A stretch of DNA of 64,000 nucleotides from Herbaspirillum sp. WKF16 (GCF_028993615.1 NZ_CP118632.1:1116001-1180000); one strand, 5' to 3'. Positions 48,250-57,986 are shown, counted from the stretch's first letter. The notes: generated by a model not told the origin, from the letters alone. Numbers and translations are program-made.

Positions 48250-50001
48250 ATGTCTTTCAAGAACATCTCCATCAAGGCGCAGCTCGCCATCGCCATCCTC
48301 ATCCTTTCCTGCCTGCTGGTCGCCATCGGCGCCTCCGGCCTGCTGGGCATGTCGGCCGCCGTCAGCATCAACCGCGAGCTGACCGAAGAGCGCATTCCCA
48401 AGACCGTCGCCGCCGACAACGTGCTGATCTGGATCGGCCGCCAGCGCACCTCGCTGGACCAGGCCGCGCTGACCGACGACCCGGCCTGGGCCGAGCGCAT
48501 GGCCGGCATGGATGCCAACGCCCGCAAGGAAGCGCTGCAATGGTGGGCCAAGTACACCGAACTGCCGCAGACCGAAGAGGGCAAGGTGCTGGTGAAGAAG
48601 GTGTCGGAGGGCCTCGAGAAGACCGAACAGGCGCTGGTCAAGTTTGCCGAAGCCATCAAGACCGGCGACCGCAAGGCCATCGGCGACCAGGCGCGCGTGG
48701 TGGGCACCATCTACACCGCGATGCAGGCCGACGGCCAGGCGCTGAGCAAGTATGAGAGCGAGCAGGCCGAGCACAGCCTGGCCGCCTCCACCCGTCGTTA
48801 TGAGGCCTCTCGCATGTTCTCCAGCGTGGCCATCGTGGTCGGCCTGCTGCTGGCGCTGTACAGCTGGCTGTCGCTGCGCCGCGCGATCGGCGAGCCGATG
48901 GGCCGCGCCCTGAACCACTTCGAGGCGATCTCGGCGGGCGACCTGACCCAGCACGTGCATGTGCACTCCAAGAATGAAATGGGCCAGCTGCTGGCCGGCC
49001 TGGCGCACATGCAGGAGAGCCTCACGCGCACCGTGCGCGCGGTGCGCACCGGCAGCGACGCCATCGCCACCGCCACCCGCGAGATTTCCTCGGGCAACCT
49101 CGACCTGTCCTCGCGCACCGAGCAGCAGGCCGCGTCGCTCGAGGAGACTGCCTCCAGCATGGAAGAACTGACTTCCACCGTGAAGCACAACGCCGACAAC
49201 GCGCGCCAGGCCACCACGCTGGCGGTCAACGCTTCCACCATCGCCGCCGACGGCAACGCCGTGGTCGGCCGCGTGGTGCAGACCATGGAAGAAATCCGCG
49301 CCAGTTCGGCCAAGATCACCGATATCGTCAGCATCATCGACGGTATCGCCTTCCAGACCAACATCCTGGCCTTGAACGCCGCGGTGGAAGCGGCGCGCGC
49401 CGGCGAGCAGGGCCGCGGCTTCGCGGTGGTCGCGTCGGAAGTGCGCGCGCTGGCGCAGCGCTCCTCCAGCGCCGCCAAGGAAATCAAGGACCTGATCATG
49501 CTGTCGGTGGATCGCGTGCAGGCCGGTTCCGAACTGGTGGGCCAGGCCGGCGCCACCATGAGCGACGTCATCAACGCCGTGCAGCGCGTGACCGACATCA
49601 TGGGCGAAATCTCGTCGGCTTCCAGCGAACAGAGCGCCGGCATCGACCAGGTGTCGCGCGCGGTGTCGCAGATGGATGAAGCCACCCAGCAGAACGCCGC
49701 GCTGGTGGAGCAGGCCAGCGCCGCCGCCAAGGCACTGGAGCAGCAGGCGCAAAGCCTGATGCAGGAAGTCTCGGCGTTCCGCCTGGTCGAAGGCGCCGGC
49801 GGCGCGCGTTTCCAGGCGGCCCCGGCGGCGGCTCCGATCGTCGCGCACAACAGGGCCGCGGCCAAGCCGGTGCGCCCTGCGCCGCGTCCGGCAGCCGCGC
49901 CGTCCCCCGCCCCCGCGCTGGCCAAGCCTGCCGCGCCGGGCAAGGCAGCGGCGCGCAATACGCCGCCGTCCGGCGATGACGGCGACTGGGAAACCTTCTG
50001 A
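48250..50001 (+). CDS. Methyl-accepting chemotaxis protein 3
   Basis: A 583-residue chemoreceptor. Helix 1 near residues 9-32 ([20 protein letters not shown]), a four-helix-bundle-type sensor containing [19 protein letters not shown], helix 2 near 192-212, HAMP, and a signalling domain with tip [19 protein letters not shown] Pro/Ala-rich linker (about 540-570) ends in DWETF, equivalent to the E. coli Tar/Tsr NWETF sequence that docks CheR and CheB. It has a sigma28-type promoter. Confidence 0.93.
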   Translation: MSFKNISIKAQLAIAILILSCLLVAIGASGLLGMSAAVSINRELTEERIPKTVAADNVLIWIGRQRTSLDQAALTDDPAWAERMAGMDANARKEALQWWAKYTELPQTEEGKVLVKKVSEGLEKTEQALVKFAEAIKTGDRKAIGDQARVVGTIYTAMQADGQALSKYESEQAEHSLAASTRRYEASRMFSSVAIVVGLLLALYSWLSLRRAIGEPMGRALNHFEAISAGDLTQHVHVHSKNEMGQLLAGLAHMQESLTRTVRAVRTGSDAIATATREISSGNLDLSSRTEQQAASLEETASSMEELTSTVKHNADNARQATTLAVNASTIAADGNAVVGRVVQTMEEIRASSAKITDIVSIIDGIAFQTNILALNAAVEAARAGEQGRGFAVVASEVRALAQRSSSAAKEIKDLIMLSVDRVQAGSELVGQAGATMSDVINAVQRVTDIMGEISSASSEQSAGIDQVSRAVSQMDEATQQNAALVEQASAAAKALEQQAQSLMQEVSAFRLVEGAGGARFQAAPAAAPIVAHNRAAAKPVRPAPRPAAAPSPAPALAKPAAPGKAAARNTPPSGDDGDWETF

Positions 50002-50021
50002 TCCAGGCGACGCCGCCAATG

Positions 50022-50050
50022 AAAACGCCGCCCATCGGGCGGCGTTTTTC
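50022..50050. terminator. Terminator between chemoreceptor 3 and sixA (convergent)
   Basis: AAAACGCCGCC-CATC-GGGCGGCGTTTTTC, stem with A tract on one side and T tract on the other, so usable in both directions. Confidence 0.88.
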
Positions 50051-50070
50051 TTTCGCCTGCGCGCCAGCTG

Positions 50071-50550
50071 TCAGCGCGAATGGTGCTTGCCGGAGGTGGC
50101 CAGCAGCTCCGGCGCGATCACCGCTTTCAGGTAGTTGGTGGTGACGTCGCCGCGTTCACGCTGGGCGATCCACCACACGTTGGCCTTGCGCAGCGACCAT
50201 TCCTGCGGCAGGCCCGCGATCAGTTGCGCCGCCACCAGGCCCAGCGTCGGCTGGTGGCCCACGATCAGCACCGGTTCGCGGTTGTCGGGCCAGTTGGCCG
50301 CGCGCAGCAGGTCCTCCGCGCTCTTGTCCGGCGCCAGCTCCGGGTGCACCTTGTACTTGCGGCCCAGCGCCTCCACCGTCTGCAGCGTGCGGGTCGCCGG
50401 GCTGACCAGGATGCGGCAGCTTTCCGGCAGGTTGCGATCCAGCCATTCGGCCATCTTGGCGGCCTGCTTGTGTCCTTTCGGGGTCAGGGCGCGTCCCTCG
50501 TCGGGTTCGCCCAGCTCCGCTTCCGCGTGCCGCCACAAAATCAGATCCAT
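50071..50550 (-). CDS. sixA: Phosphohistidine phosphatase SixA
   Basis: A 159-residue histidine phosphatase of the phosphoglycerate-mutase-like superfamily. The catalytic RHG-type motif is LILWRHAEAE near the N-terminus and the second histidine lies in VLIVGHQPTLG. SixA dephosphorylates phosphohistidine in phosphotransfer proteins. Ribosome site AGGAGCGTGAG. It is 45 bases downstream of ppk1 on the same strand, so probably cotranscribed and possibly in the Pho regulon. Confidence 0.9.
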   Translation of the reverse strand: MDLILWRHAEAELGEPDEGRALTPKGHKQAAKMAEWLDRNLPESCRILVSPATRTLQTVEALGRKYKVHPELAPDKSAEDLLRAANWPDNREPVLIVGHQPTLGLVAAQLIAGLPQEWSLRKANVWWIAQRERGDVTTNYLKAVIAPELLATSGKHHSR

Positions 50551-50595
50551 CTCACGCTCCTGTAATGATTTCCGGATATAGGGCTGGCGGCATCC

Positions 50596-52704
50596 TCATT
50601 CTTCCGGCAACGCCGGAATGCCTAGTGTCGTCATCAGGTGCTGCTGGGCGCTGAAAGTCTGCTGCTTGCTGCGCGCCTTCTTCAGGGTGTAGACGCCGTT
50701 GGCATCGAGATGCCAGGAGTTCGTGTTGTCCTTCAGGTAAGGGTTCAGGCCTTCGGTGATGACGCGTTTCTTCAAGGCCTTGTCCAGCACCGGGAATCCG
50801 ACCTCGATACGGCGGAAGAGGTTCCGGTTCATCCAGTCGGCGCTGGCCAGGTAGACGTCGTGCGCCAGGTCGTTGCGGAAGTAATAGATGCGCGAGTGCT
50901 CCAGGTAGCGGCCGATGATGGAGCGCACCCGGATGTTCTCGGACAGCCCCGGCACGCCCGGGCGCAGCGCGCAGGCGCCGCGCACGATCAGGTCGATCTT
51001 CACGCCGTCGGCCGAGGCCGCGTACAGCGCGCGTATCACCGACTCGTCCAGCAGCGCGTTCATCTTGGCGATGATGCGCGCCGGCCGTCCTTCGCGCGCG
51101 ATCTGCGCCTCGTTGCGGATGGCGCGGATGGTCTCCTTCTGCAGCGTGAACGGCGCCAGCCACAGGTGGTTCAGGTTGCGCGGCTTGCTCAGGCTGGTCA
51201 GGTGGATGAACACCTCGTTGACTTCGGCGGTGAGTTCCTGGTTGGACGTCAGCAGGCCGAAATCGGTATAGAACTTGGTGGTGTTGGGGTGATAGTTGCC
51301 GGTGCCGAGGTGGGCGTAGAAGCGCAGGCGCTCGTCTTCGCGGCGGATCACCAGCGCCAGCTTGGCGTGCGTCTTGAGGCCGACCACGCCGTACACCACC
51401 TGGGCGCCGGCCTGTTCCAGCTTGACCGCCCAGTTGATGTTGGCTTCCTCGTCGAAGCGCGCCATCAGCTCCACGATCACGGTCACTTCCTTGCCGTGCT
51501 GGGCGGCGTAGATCAGCGCCTCCATCAGGTCGGAGTTCATGCCGGTGCGGTAGATGGTCTGCTTCAACGCCACCACGTGCGGATCGTGCGCCGCGCTGCG
51601 GATGAAATCGACCACCGGCTGGAACGACTGGAAGGGGTGGTGCAGCAGCACGTCCTTCTTGTCCAGCACGCTGAAGATGTTCTCGCTGATGAGCTGGTGC
51701 GGCAGGGTGGGGGAGAACGGCGGGAAGCGCAGCTCCGGCTGCGCCACCAGGTTGACGATCTCGGACAGGCGCACCATGTTCACCGGCCCTTCCACCGCAT
51801 ACAGGCGGTTGCGGTCGATGTTGAACTGGTTCAGCAGGAACTGCGCCAGGTGCTCGGGACAGTTGCTGGCCACTTCCAGCCGCACCGCCACGCCGAACTG
51901 GCGGCTTTGCAATTCGGTTTCCAGCGCCTGGCGCAGGTTCTTCACTTCCTCTTCATCGACCCACAGGTCGCTGTTGCGGGTGACGCGGAACTGCGAATAG
52001 GCGGTGATTTCGCGGCCCGGGAACAGTTCGGCGATATGCGCATGGATCACCGAGGACAGCAGGCAGAACGACGACGAGCCCTTGGCCGAGAGATGGTCGG
52101 GCAGCTTGATCACGCGCGGCAGCACGCGCGGCGCCTTGACGATGACGATGCCGGTGCCGCGACCGAAGGCGTCCTTGCCGGAGAGCTCGATGATGAAGTT
52201 CAGGCTCTTGTTGACCACCTGCGGGAAGGGGTGGGCCGGGTCCAGGCCGATCGGCGTCAACAGCGGGCGCACGTGCTGCTCGAAGTAGCCCTTGACCCAG
52301 GCGCGCTGCGCTTCGTTGCGGTCTTCGTGGCGCAGCAGGTGGATGCCGTTGGTGGCCAGCTGCGGCAGGATCTCGTCGTTGAGCAGCTGGTACTGGCGCG
52401 ACACGATGCGGTGGCATTCGGCGCTGGTGCGCTCCAGCGCGGCGCGCAGCTCGGGCGGATCGACGTTCTCGCCTTCGATGCGGTTGGCCAGCAGGCTGGC
52501 GATGCGCACCTCGAAGAATTCATCCAGGTTGCTGCTGCAGATGCACAGATAGCGCAGGCGTTCCAGCAAGGGAACGCTGCGGTCTTCGGCCTGGGCCAGC
52601 ACTCGCCGGTTGAACGCCAGCTGCGAGAGTTCGCGGTTGAGGTAGATCGTATTGGCGGGCAGCTCCGGTTGGAGATCGTTTTCCGGTTTTGCTTTTCTGG
52701 TCAT
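50596..52704 (-). CDS. ppk: Polyphosphate kinase 1
   Basis: A 702-residue enzyme that polymerises the gamma phosphate of ATP into polyphosphate through a phosphohistidine. N-terminal YLNRELSQLAFNRRVL, the HPFQSFQPVVDFIRSAA region, ALKQTIYRTG, and the autophosphorylated histidine in GLKTHAKLALVIRRE are present. A consensus Pho box lies about 50 bases upstream of the start. Confidence 0.96.
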   Translation of the reverse strand: MTRKAKPENDLQPELPANTIYLNRELSQLAFNRRVLAQAEDRSVPLLERLRYLCICSSNLDEFFEVRIASLLANRIEGENVDPPELRAALERTSAECHRIVSRQYQLLNDEILPQLATNGIHLLRHEDRNEAQRAWVKGYFEQHVRPLLTPIGLDPAHPFPQVVNKSLNFIIELSGKDAFGRGTGIVIVKAPRVLPRVIKLPDHLSAKGSSSFCLLSSVIHAHIAELFPGREITAYSQFRVTRNSDLWVDEEEVKNLRQALETELQSRQFGVAVRLEVASNCPEHLAQFLLNQFNIDRNRLYAVEGPVNMVRLSEIVNLVAQPELRFPPFSPTLPHQLISENIFSVLDKKDVLLHHPFQSFQPVVDFIRSAAHDPHVVALKQTIYRTGMNSDLMEALIYAAQHGKEVTVIVELMARFDEEANINWAVKLEQAGAQVVYGVVGLKTHAKLALVIRREDERLRFYAHLGTGNYHPNTTKFYTDFGLLTSNQELTAEVNEVFIHLTSLSKPRNLNHLWLAPFTLQKETIRAIRNEAQIAREGRPARIIAKMNALLDESVIRALYAASADGVKIDLIVRGACALRPGVPGLSENIRVRSIIGRYLEHSRIYYFRNDLAHDVYLASADWMNRNLFRRIEVGFPVLDKALKKRVITEGLNPYLKDNTNSWHLDANGVYTLKKARSKQQTFSAQQHLMTTLGIPALPEE

Positions 52705-52752
52705 TCAATGGTCCCTGTCCATCCTGTTTTGCCGGGAGTGTATTAAGGAGGT

Positions 52753-52770
52753 ATGACAAGTTTATGACAG
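52753..52770 (-). promoter_or_regulatory. Pho box of ppk1
   Basis: On the minus strand CTGTCAT (52770-52764) and TTGTCAT (52759-52753) lie in 11-bp phase with AAAC between, nearly identical to the E. coli consensus CTGTCATAAA-CTGTCAY. TACACT, a possible -10, is 10 bases beyond. This predicts PhoB activation of ppk1 under phosphate starvation. Confidence 0.82.
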
Positions 52771-52783
52771 AACAAATAAGCCT

Positions 52784-52815
52784 TTGTCATATTTCTTTCA
52801 TGGAAACGTTTCCAT
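52784..52815 (+). promoter_or_regulatory. Second Pho-box-like site abutting a 16-bp palindrome
   Basis: TTGTCAT (52784-52790) and CTTTCAT (52795-52801) are in 11-bp phase on the plus strand. ATGGAAACGTTTCCAT at 52800-52815 is a perfect palindrome overlapping the end of the box, with the central CG and flanks typical of LacI/GalR-family operators. Confidence 0.5.
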
Positions 52816-52998
52816 CGTTTAATTATTTAACAATATTTCCCCGGTGGAAATCCGACGCGGCCGATCGGCTGCAATCGCGCGCGGCTGGCGGGTTTGTTCC
52901 CGGTCGGCCGCAGCAGCCGGTGCGCGCCCGGATTGTCGCTTCGACAACGCTCCGGGTGGGCGCGAGCAATTGTCCGTCGGAAGCAAACCGACAAGGCC

Positions 52999-53032
52999 CC
53001 GTCATAAACTCGTCACATTAGCTCGTTAAAGT
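52999..53032 (+). promoter_or_regulatory. Pho box and promoter of pstS
   Basis: CCGTCAT (52999-53005) and TCGTCAC (53010-53016) are in 11-bp phase with AAAC between. TAAAGT (53027-53032) follows after 10 bases as a likely -10. The predicted leader to pstS is about 75 bases. Confidence 0.82.
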
Positions 53033-53114
53033 TCGCCCTGTCCAAGAAGTGCATCCCACCAACCGTGATGTCTCAGTGACGCTCAATCCGTTCAAAAACA
53101 TAGGAGTATCAGAA

Positions 53115-54164
53115 ATGGGTTTCAACCAACTGATTAAGTCTGTTGCAGTCGCAGTGGCCGGCGCTTTCGCCTTCGGCGGCGCGGCTCATGCAGCAGAAAT
53201 CACCGGCGCCGGCGCTTCCTTCCCGTATCCGGTCTACGCCAAGTGGGCCGAGCTGTACAAGACCGCCACCGGCAACAGCCTGAACTACCAATCGATCGGC
53301 TCGGGCGGCGGCATCAAGCAGATCAAGGCCAAGACCGTCGACTTCGGCGCTTCCGACGCTCCCCTGACCCAGCAAGAACTGACCGAAGCCGGCCTGACCC
53401 AATTCCCGGCAGTGGTCGGCGGCGTGGTTCCGGTCGTGAACCTGGACGGCGTGACCCCGGGCCAGGTGAAGCTGTCCGGCCAAGTGCTGGGCGACATCTA
53501 CGCCGGCAAGATCACCAAGTGGAACGCTGCTGAAATCGTCGCCCTGAACCCGGGCGTGAAGCTGCCGGCCGACGACATCACCGTCGTCTACCGTTCGGAT
53601 GCTTCGGGCACCTCCTACGTGTTCACCTCCTACCTGGCCAAGGCCAACGCCGACTTCAAGAGCAAGATCGGCGCCGGCACCGCGGTCAAGTGGCCGACCG
53701 GCGTGGGCGGCAAGGGTAACGAAGGCGTCGCCGCCAACGTGCAGAAGGTCAAGGGCGCGATCGGCTACGTCGAGTACGCCTACGTGAAGAAGAACAAGCT
53801 GAACTTCACCCAACTGAAGAACAAGGACGGCGCTTTCGTGTCGCCTGACGACGAGTCCTTCAAGGCCGCTACCGCCGCCGGCGACTGGGCCAAGACCCCG
53901 GGCTTCGCCGTCGACTTCACCGACGCGGCAGGCAAGGCTTCGTGGCCGATCTCCAGCGCCACCTTCATCCTGCTGCACAAGGAGCAGGCTGGCGACGGCG
54001 CCAAGGGCAAGGAAGTCCTGAAGTTCTTCGACTGGGCCTACAAGAACGGCGGCAAGTCCGCTGCCGAACTGGACTACGTCCCGCTGCCGGCTACCGTCAC
54101 CAAGCTGGTGGAAGACTCCTGGAAGGCGAACGTCAAGGACGGCAGCGGCAAGGCGATCTGGTAA
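53115..54164 (+). CDS. pstS: Phosphate ABC transporter substrate-binding protein PstS
   Basis: A 349-residue periplasmic phosphate binder. A signal peptide ends AAHA before AEITGAGASFPYPVYAKW, the first phosphate-contact loop. SIGSGGGIKQI and YRSDASGTSYVFTSYL supply the others. The ATG at 53115 has TAGGAGTATCAGAA upstream; codons before it are leader sequence containing no domain. It is first of pstSCAB-phoU-phoBR, with a Pho box upstream. Confidence 0.97.
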   Translation: MGFNQLIKSVAVAVAGAFAFGGAAHAAEITGAGASFPYPVYAKWAELYKTATGNSLNYQSIGSGGGIKQIKAKTVDFGASDAPLTQQELTEAGLTQFPAVVGGVVPVVNLDGVTPGQVKLSGQVLGDIYAGKITKWNAAEIVALNPGVKLPADDITVVYRSDASGTSYVFTSYLAKANADFKSKIGAGTAVKWPTGVGGKGNEGVAANVQKVKGAIGYVEYAYVKKNKLNFTQLKNKDGAFVSPDDESFKAATAAGDWAKTPGFAVDFTDAAGKASWPISSATFILLHKEQAGDGAKGKEVLKFFDWAYKNGGKSAAELDYVPLPATVTKLVEDSWKANVKDGSGKAIW

Positions 54165-54248
54165 TCGTCAAGCCATGCAATCCTGGGAGGGCGTCCTGAG
54201 GCGCCTTTCCCAGCAAGGCTGAAGCAGGCTTCCTCCAACGAAGCACGC

Positions 54249-54311
54249 GGGCCATCGAAGCGAAAACGAGCAACTCTGAGAGACAGAGCATTCGCGGCGA
54301 TGGCCCGTTTT
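54249..54311 (+). other. Nested hairpin between pstS and pstC
   Basis: Three stems nest: GGGCCATCG/CGATGGCCC (54249-54257 with 54298-54306), GCGAA/TTCGC (54260-54264 with 54291-54295) and CTCTG/CAGAG (54274-54278 with 54284-54288). GTTTTAA follows. This looks like an attenuating or 3'-protecting hairpin that would raise pstS mRNA relative to pstCAB. Confidence 0.65.
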
Positions 54312-54325
54312 AATGGTGAACTCAA

Positions 54326-55363
54326 ATGAGCGCAAATTACTCCACCACGGCTATGTCGAATCCCGAAGTAAAAAAATCCGCGACAGACACTGAAAGTGCG
54401 CAAGCCGCGCACCAGCAGTTGATGGCCGTCATGCGCAGGCAGCGACTGCAAGATTTCTTTTTCCACAAGTTGACGCTCACCTTCGCACTGTCCGTGCTGT
54501 TGATGCTGGGCGGCATCATCGTTTCCCTGTTCATCAACGCGGCGCCGGCCTTCCAGGCCTTCGGCCCGGGCTTCATCACGCGCGTCGAATGGGATCCCAC
54601 CAATGAACAGTTCGGCGCCATGATCGCCATCGTCGGCACGCTGTCGACCTCGATCATCGCGCTGCTGATCGCGTTCCCGGTCAGCTTCGGCATCGCGCTG
54701 TTCCTCACCGAGATCTGCCCGGCCAAGCTGCGCCGCCCGTTGGGCACCTGTGTCGAGCTGCTGGCCGGCGTGCCCTCCATCATCTACGGCATGTGGGGCC
54801 TGTTCGTGTTCGCGCCGCTGTTCTCCGAATACGGCCAGCCCTTCCTCAAGGCGACCCTGGGCCAGATCCCCGGCATCGGCGTGCTGTTCTCCGGCCCGAC
54901 CATGGGCATCGGCATCCTGACGGCCGGCCTGATCCTGGCCGTGATGATCATCCCCTTCATCTCCTCGGTGATGCGCGATGTCTTCGAGGTGGTGCCCGCG
55001 GTGCTCAAGGAATCGGCCTACGGCCTGGGCTGCACCCGCTGGGAAGTGGTGCGCAAGGTGGTGCTGCCGTACACCAAGACCGGTGTGGTCGGCGGCGTCA
55101 TGCTGGGCCTCGGCCGCGCGCTGGGCGAAACCATGGCGGTCACCTTCGTGATCGGCAACTCGCACCGCCTGTCCTGGTCGCTGTTCGCGGCGGGCAATTC
55201 GATCGCCTCCACGCTGGCCAATGAAATCGCCGAAGCGTCCAGCAAGCTGCACGTCTCCTCGCTGTTCGCGCTGGGCCTGATCCTGTTCGTCATCACCTTC
55301 ATCGTCCTGTCTGTCGCCAAGATCATGCTCATGGGCATGGCGCGCAAGGAAGGAGCCAAATAA
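54326..55363 (+). CDS. pstC: Phosphate ABC transporter permease PstC
   Basis: A 345-residue inner-membrane permease. A cytoplasmic N-terminal tail of about 50 residues precedes six helices (first [20 protein letters not shown]). The coupling motif is [22 protein letters not shown] and [14 protein letters not shown] follows. Its stop overlaps the pstA start by one base. Confidence 0.95.
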   Translation: MSANYSTTAMSNPEVKKSATDTESAQAAHQQLMAVMRRQRLQDFFFHKLTLTFALSVLLMLGGIIVSLFINAAPAFQAFGPGFITRVEWDPTNEQFGAMIAIVGTLSTSIIALLIAFPVSFGIALFLTEICPAKLRRPLGTCVELLAGVPSIIYGMWGLFVFAPLFSEYGQPFLKATLGQIPGIGVLFSGPTMGIGILTAGLILAVMIIPFISSVMRDVFEVVPAVLKESAYGLGCTRWEVVRKVVLPYTKTGVVGGVMLGLGRALGETMAVTFVIGNSHRLSWSLFAAGNSIASTLANEIAEASSKLHVSSLFALGLILFVITFIVLSVAKIMLMGMARKEGAK

Positions 55364-56256
55364 TGAGCCAAACCACCCAAAACGCAGTCGCGGCCGAACA
55401 GCCGCAAGGCATGAACCCGGTCTACCGCAAGCGCCTGCTGCAGCACCGCCTCGGCATGCTGTTCTCGTTCGTGGCGATGGGCCTGGGCCTGTTCGTGCTG
55501 GCCTGGATCCTGCTGACCCTGGTGTTCAAGGGTGTGGCCGCGCTGAACATGGGCCTGCTGACCGAAAACACCCCGGGTCCCGGCGGCGAGGGCGGCGGCC
55601 TGCTCAACCCCATCGTCGGCAGCCTGATGATGGTTGGCCTGAGCACCCTGATCAGCACTCCGATCGGCATCCTGGCCGGCGTCTACCTGGCCGAATACGG
55701 CGAGGAGAGCAAGCTGGCGCAGGTGACCCGCTTCGTCACCGACATCATGCTGTCGGCGCCCTCGATCGTGATCGGCCTGTTCATCTACGCGATCTACGTC
55801 GCCAACGTCGGCCACTTCTCCGGTTGGGCCGGCACCTTCGCGATCTCGCTGATCGCCATTCCGGTGGTGGTGCGCACCACCGACAACATGTTGAAGCTGG
55901 TGCCCAACGGCCTGCGCGAAGCAGCCTTCGCGCTCGGCGCGCCGCGCTGGAAGGTAGCCATGATCGTGCGCCTGCGCGCGGTCAAGGCCGGCGTCGTGAC
56001 CGGCGTGCTGCTGGCGGTGGCCCGCATCTCGGGCGAAACCGCGCCGCTGCTGTTCACCGCGCTGAACAACCAGTTCTTCAGCACCAACATGAACCGTCCG
56101 ATCGCCAACCTGCCGGTGGTGATCAACCAGTTCGCCATGAGCCCGTATGACAACTGGGTCTCGCTGGCATGGGGCGGGGCGCTGCTGATCACCTTCAGCG
56201 TGCTGCTGCTCAACGTGCTGTCCCGTACCCTGTTCAAGCAACAGATCCCCGGCTAA
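55363..56256 (+). CDS. pstA: Phosphate ABC transporter permease PstA
   Basis: A 297-residue permease pairing with PstC. Six helices, with GILAGVYLAEYG, the coupling motif LREAAFALGAPRWKVAMIVRL, and ARISGETAPLLFTA near the C-terminal part. It is translationally coupled to pstC. Confidence 0.95.
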   Translation: MSQTTQNAVAAEQPQGMNPVYRKRLLQHRLGMLFSFVAMGLGLFVLAWILLTLVFKGVAALNMGLLTENTPGPGGEGGGLLNPIVGSLMMVGLSTLISTPIGILAGVYLAEYGEESKLAQVTRFVTDIMLSAPSIVIGLFIYAIYVANVGHFSGWAGTFAISLIAIPVVVRTTDNMLKLVPNGLREAAFALGAPRWKVAMIVRLRAVKAGVVTGVLLAVARISGETAPLLFTALNNQFFSTNMNRPIANLPVVINQFAMSPYDNWVSLAWGGALLITFSVLLLNVLSRTLFKQQIPG

Positions 56257-56274
56257 TTTATCCAAGTGACCGAC

Positions 56275-57090
56275 ATGACTACTGCTCAAATGGCAAACCA
56301 GGCACCGAATGCACCGGCCAACGCGGCCGCGCCCAAGAAGTCCACGATCGAAATCGCGAACCTCAATTTCTACTACGGCGGTTTCCAGGGCCTGAAGAAC
56401 ATCAACCTCAACATCTATGAAGGCAAGGTCACCGCCTTCATCGGTCCGTCGGGTTGCGGCAAGTCGACCCTGCTGCGCACCTTCAACCGCATGTACGACC
56501 TGTACCCCGGCCAGCGCGCCGAGGGCAAGATCATCTACGCCGGCAACAACATCCTGGAGCCGGGCCAGGATCTGAACATGCTGCGCGCCAAGGTCGGCAT
56601 GGTGTTCCAGAAGCCGACCCCGTTCCCGATGTCGGTCTACGACAACATCGCCTTCGGCATCCGCCTGTACGAAAACCTGCCCAAGGGCGAAATGGACGAG
56701 CGCGTCGAATGGGCGCTGAACAAGGCGGCGTTGTGGGGCGAAGTCAAGGACAAGCTGCACAAGAGCGGCCTGTCGCTCTCCGGCGGCCAGCAACAGCGCC
56801 TGTGCATCGCGCGCGGCGTGGCGGTCAAGCCTGAGGTGCTGCTGCTGGACGAGCCGACCTCGGCGCTGGACCCGATCTCGACGGCCAAGGTGGAAGAGCT
56901 GATCGGCGAACTCAAGAACGACTACACCATCGCCATCGTGACCCACAACATGCAGCAGGCGGCCCGTTGCTCGGACTACACCGCCTACATGTACCTGGGC
57001 GAGCTGGTGGAGTTCGGCGAGACCGACCAGATCTTCATGAATCCGGTGCGCAAGGAAACCCAAGACTACATCACAGGCCGTTTTGGATAA
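56275..57090 (+). CDS. pstB: Phosphate ABC transporter ATPase PstB
   Basis: A 271-residue ATPase. Walker [12 protein letters not shown], the PstB-specific [18 protein letters not shown]-loop [17 protein letters not shown], signature [16 protein letters not shown] and Walker [17 protein letters not shown]. The ATG at 56275 is used; a GTG three codons earlier (56266) is possible. Confidence 0.96.
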   Translation: MTTAQMANQAPNAPANAAAPKKSTIEIANLNFYYGGFQGLKNINLNIYEGKVTAFIGPSGCGKSTLLRTFNRMYDLYPGQRAEGKIIYAGNNILEPGQDLNMLRAKVGMVFQKPTPFPMSVYDNIAFGIRLYENLPKGEMDERVEWALNKAALWGEVKDKLHKSGLSLSGGQQQRLCIARGVAVKPEVLLLDEPTSALDPISTAKVEELIGELKNDYTIAIVTHNMQQAARCSDYTAYMYLGELVEFGETDQIFMNPVRKETQDYITGRFG

Positions 57091-57103
57091 GGCGCGGCCT
57101 AGG

Positions 57104-57228
57104 CTACTGCGCACCCCGGGGCCAGCACTGCGATGCTCGCCGTACTCCAGTACGGCTGCGCTTCTCCTGCAGGCCGCGGGGTTGCTCGCGACGCCCATGC
57201 CGCACCTCGATGCGTAGTCTGGGCAATG
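57104..57228. repeat. Structured GC-rich intergenic element between pstB and phoU
   Basis: A perfect hairpin GCCGTACT-CC-AGTACGGC sits at the centre (57148-57165), flanked by GC-rich sequence and by CTACTGCGCA near 57104 and TGCGTAG near 57218 as imperfect outer arms. The hairpin with adjacent GATGCTC..TGCGCTTCTC looks like a dispersed structured repeat rather than a simple terminator, as no T tract follows. Confidence 0.4.
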
Positions 57229-57275
57229 TTTTCAGACATTCATTTTTACAGAATTCAATTAATTAGGGACGTCAC

Positions 57276-57986
57276 ATGACCGGCGATCACTCCTCCAAGC
57301 AGTACGACCAAGATCTGGAAGAAATCCGTTCCAAGGTGCTCGCCATGGGCGGCATGGTGGAACATCAGTTTCAGGACGCGATTGCGGCTTTCCGCACCGG
57401 CAACCTGGATGTGGCCAAGCGCGTGATGAAGGATGACGAGGCGGTGAACCGCCTTGAAGTCGAACTCGACGACGCCTGCAGCCACCTGATCGTGCGCCGC
57501 CAGCCGACCGCCAACGACCTGCGCACCGTGATGGCCACCATCAAGATCATCACCGACCTGGAACGCGTGGGCGACGAGGCCACCAAGATCGCGCGTATCT
57601 CGGTTCACCTGCACAAGCGCGGCATCGGCCTGGTGTCGCACTACGAGACCGTCAGCCTGATCGCCGAGCAAGCCGGCGACCTGCTGCGCAGCGCGCTGGA
57701 TGCCTTCGCCCGCCTGGACGACAAGCAGGCGCTGGAACTGATCAAGGCCGACGCCAGCATCGACCACGGCTTCCGTTCGATCACCCGCAGCCTGATCACT
57801 TTCATGATGGAAGACCCGCGCACCATCTCCGGCTCCATCGACACCCTGTGGGTTGCCAAGGCGATCGAGCGCATCGGCGACCATGCCAAGAACATCGCGG
57901 AGTACGTGGTGTACGTGGTGGGCGGCAAGGACATCCGCCATACCGACTTCGGCTCGGCCAAGGTGGTCGAGGAAGACGAGGACTGA
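57276..57986 (+). CDS. phoU: Phosphate signalling protein PhoU
   Basis: A 236-residue all-helical cytoplasmic protein of two three-helix repeats. Metal-binding patterns are E(Y)xxD-like: VEVELDDACSHLIVRRQPTANDLR in repeat 1 and the ERIGDHAKNIAEYVVYVV helix in repeat 2. PhoU couples PstSCAB activity to PhoR, keeping the regulon off when phosphate is ample. Confidence 0.95.
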   Translation: MTGDHSSKQYDQDLEEIRSKVLAMGGMVEHQFQDAIAAFRTGNLDVAKRVMKDDEAVNRLEVELDDACSHLIVRRQPTANDLRTVMATIKIITDLERVGDEATKIARISVHLHKRGIGLVSHYETVSLIAEQAGDLLRSALDAFARLDDKQALELIKADASIDHGFRSITRSLITFMMEDPRTISGSIDTLWVAKAIERIGDHAKNIAEYVVYVVGGKDIRHTDFGSAKVVEEDED

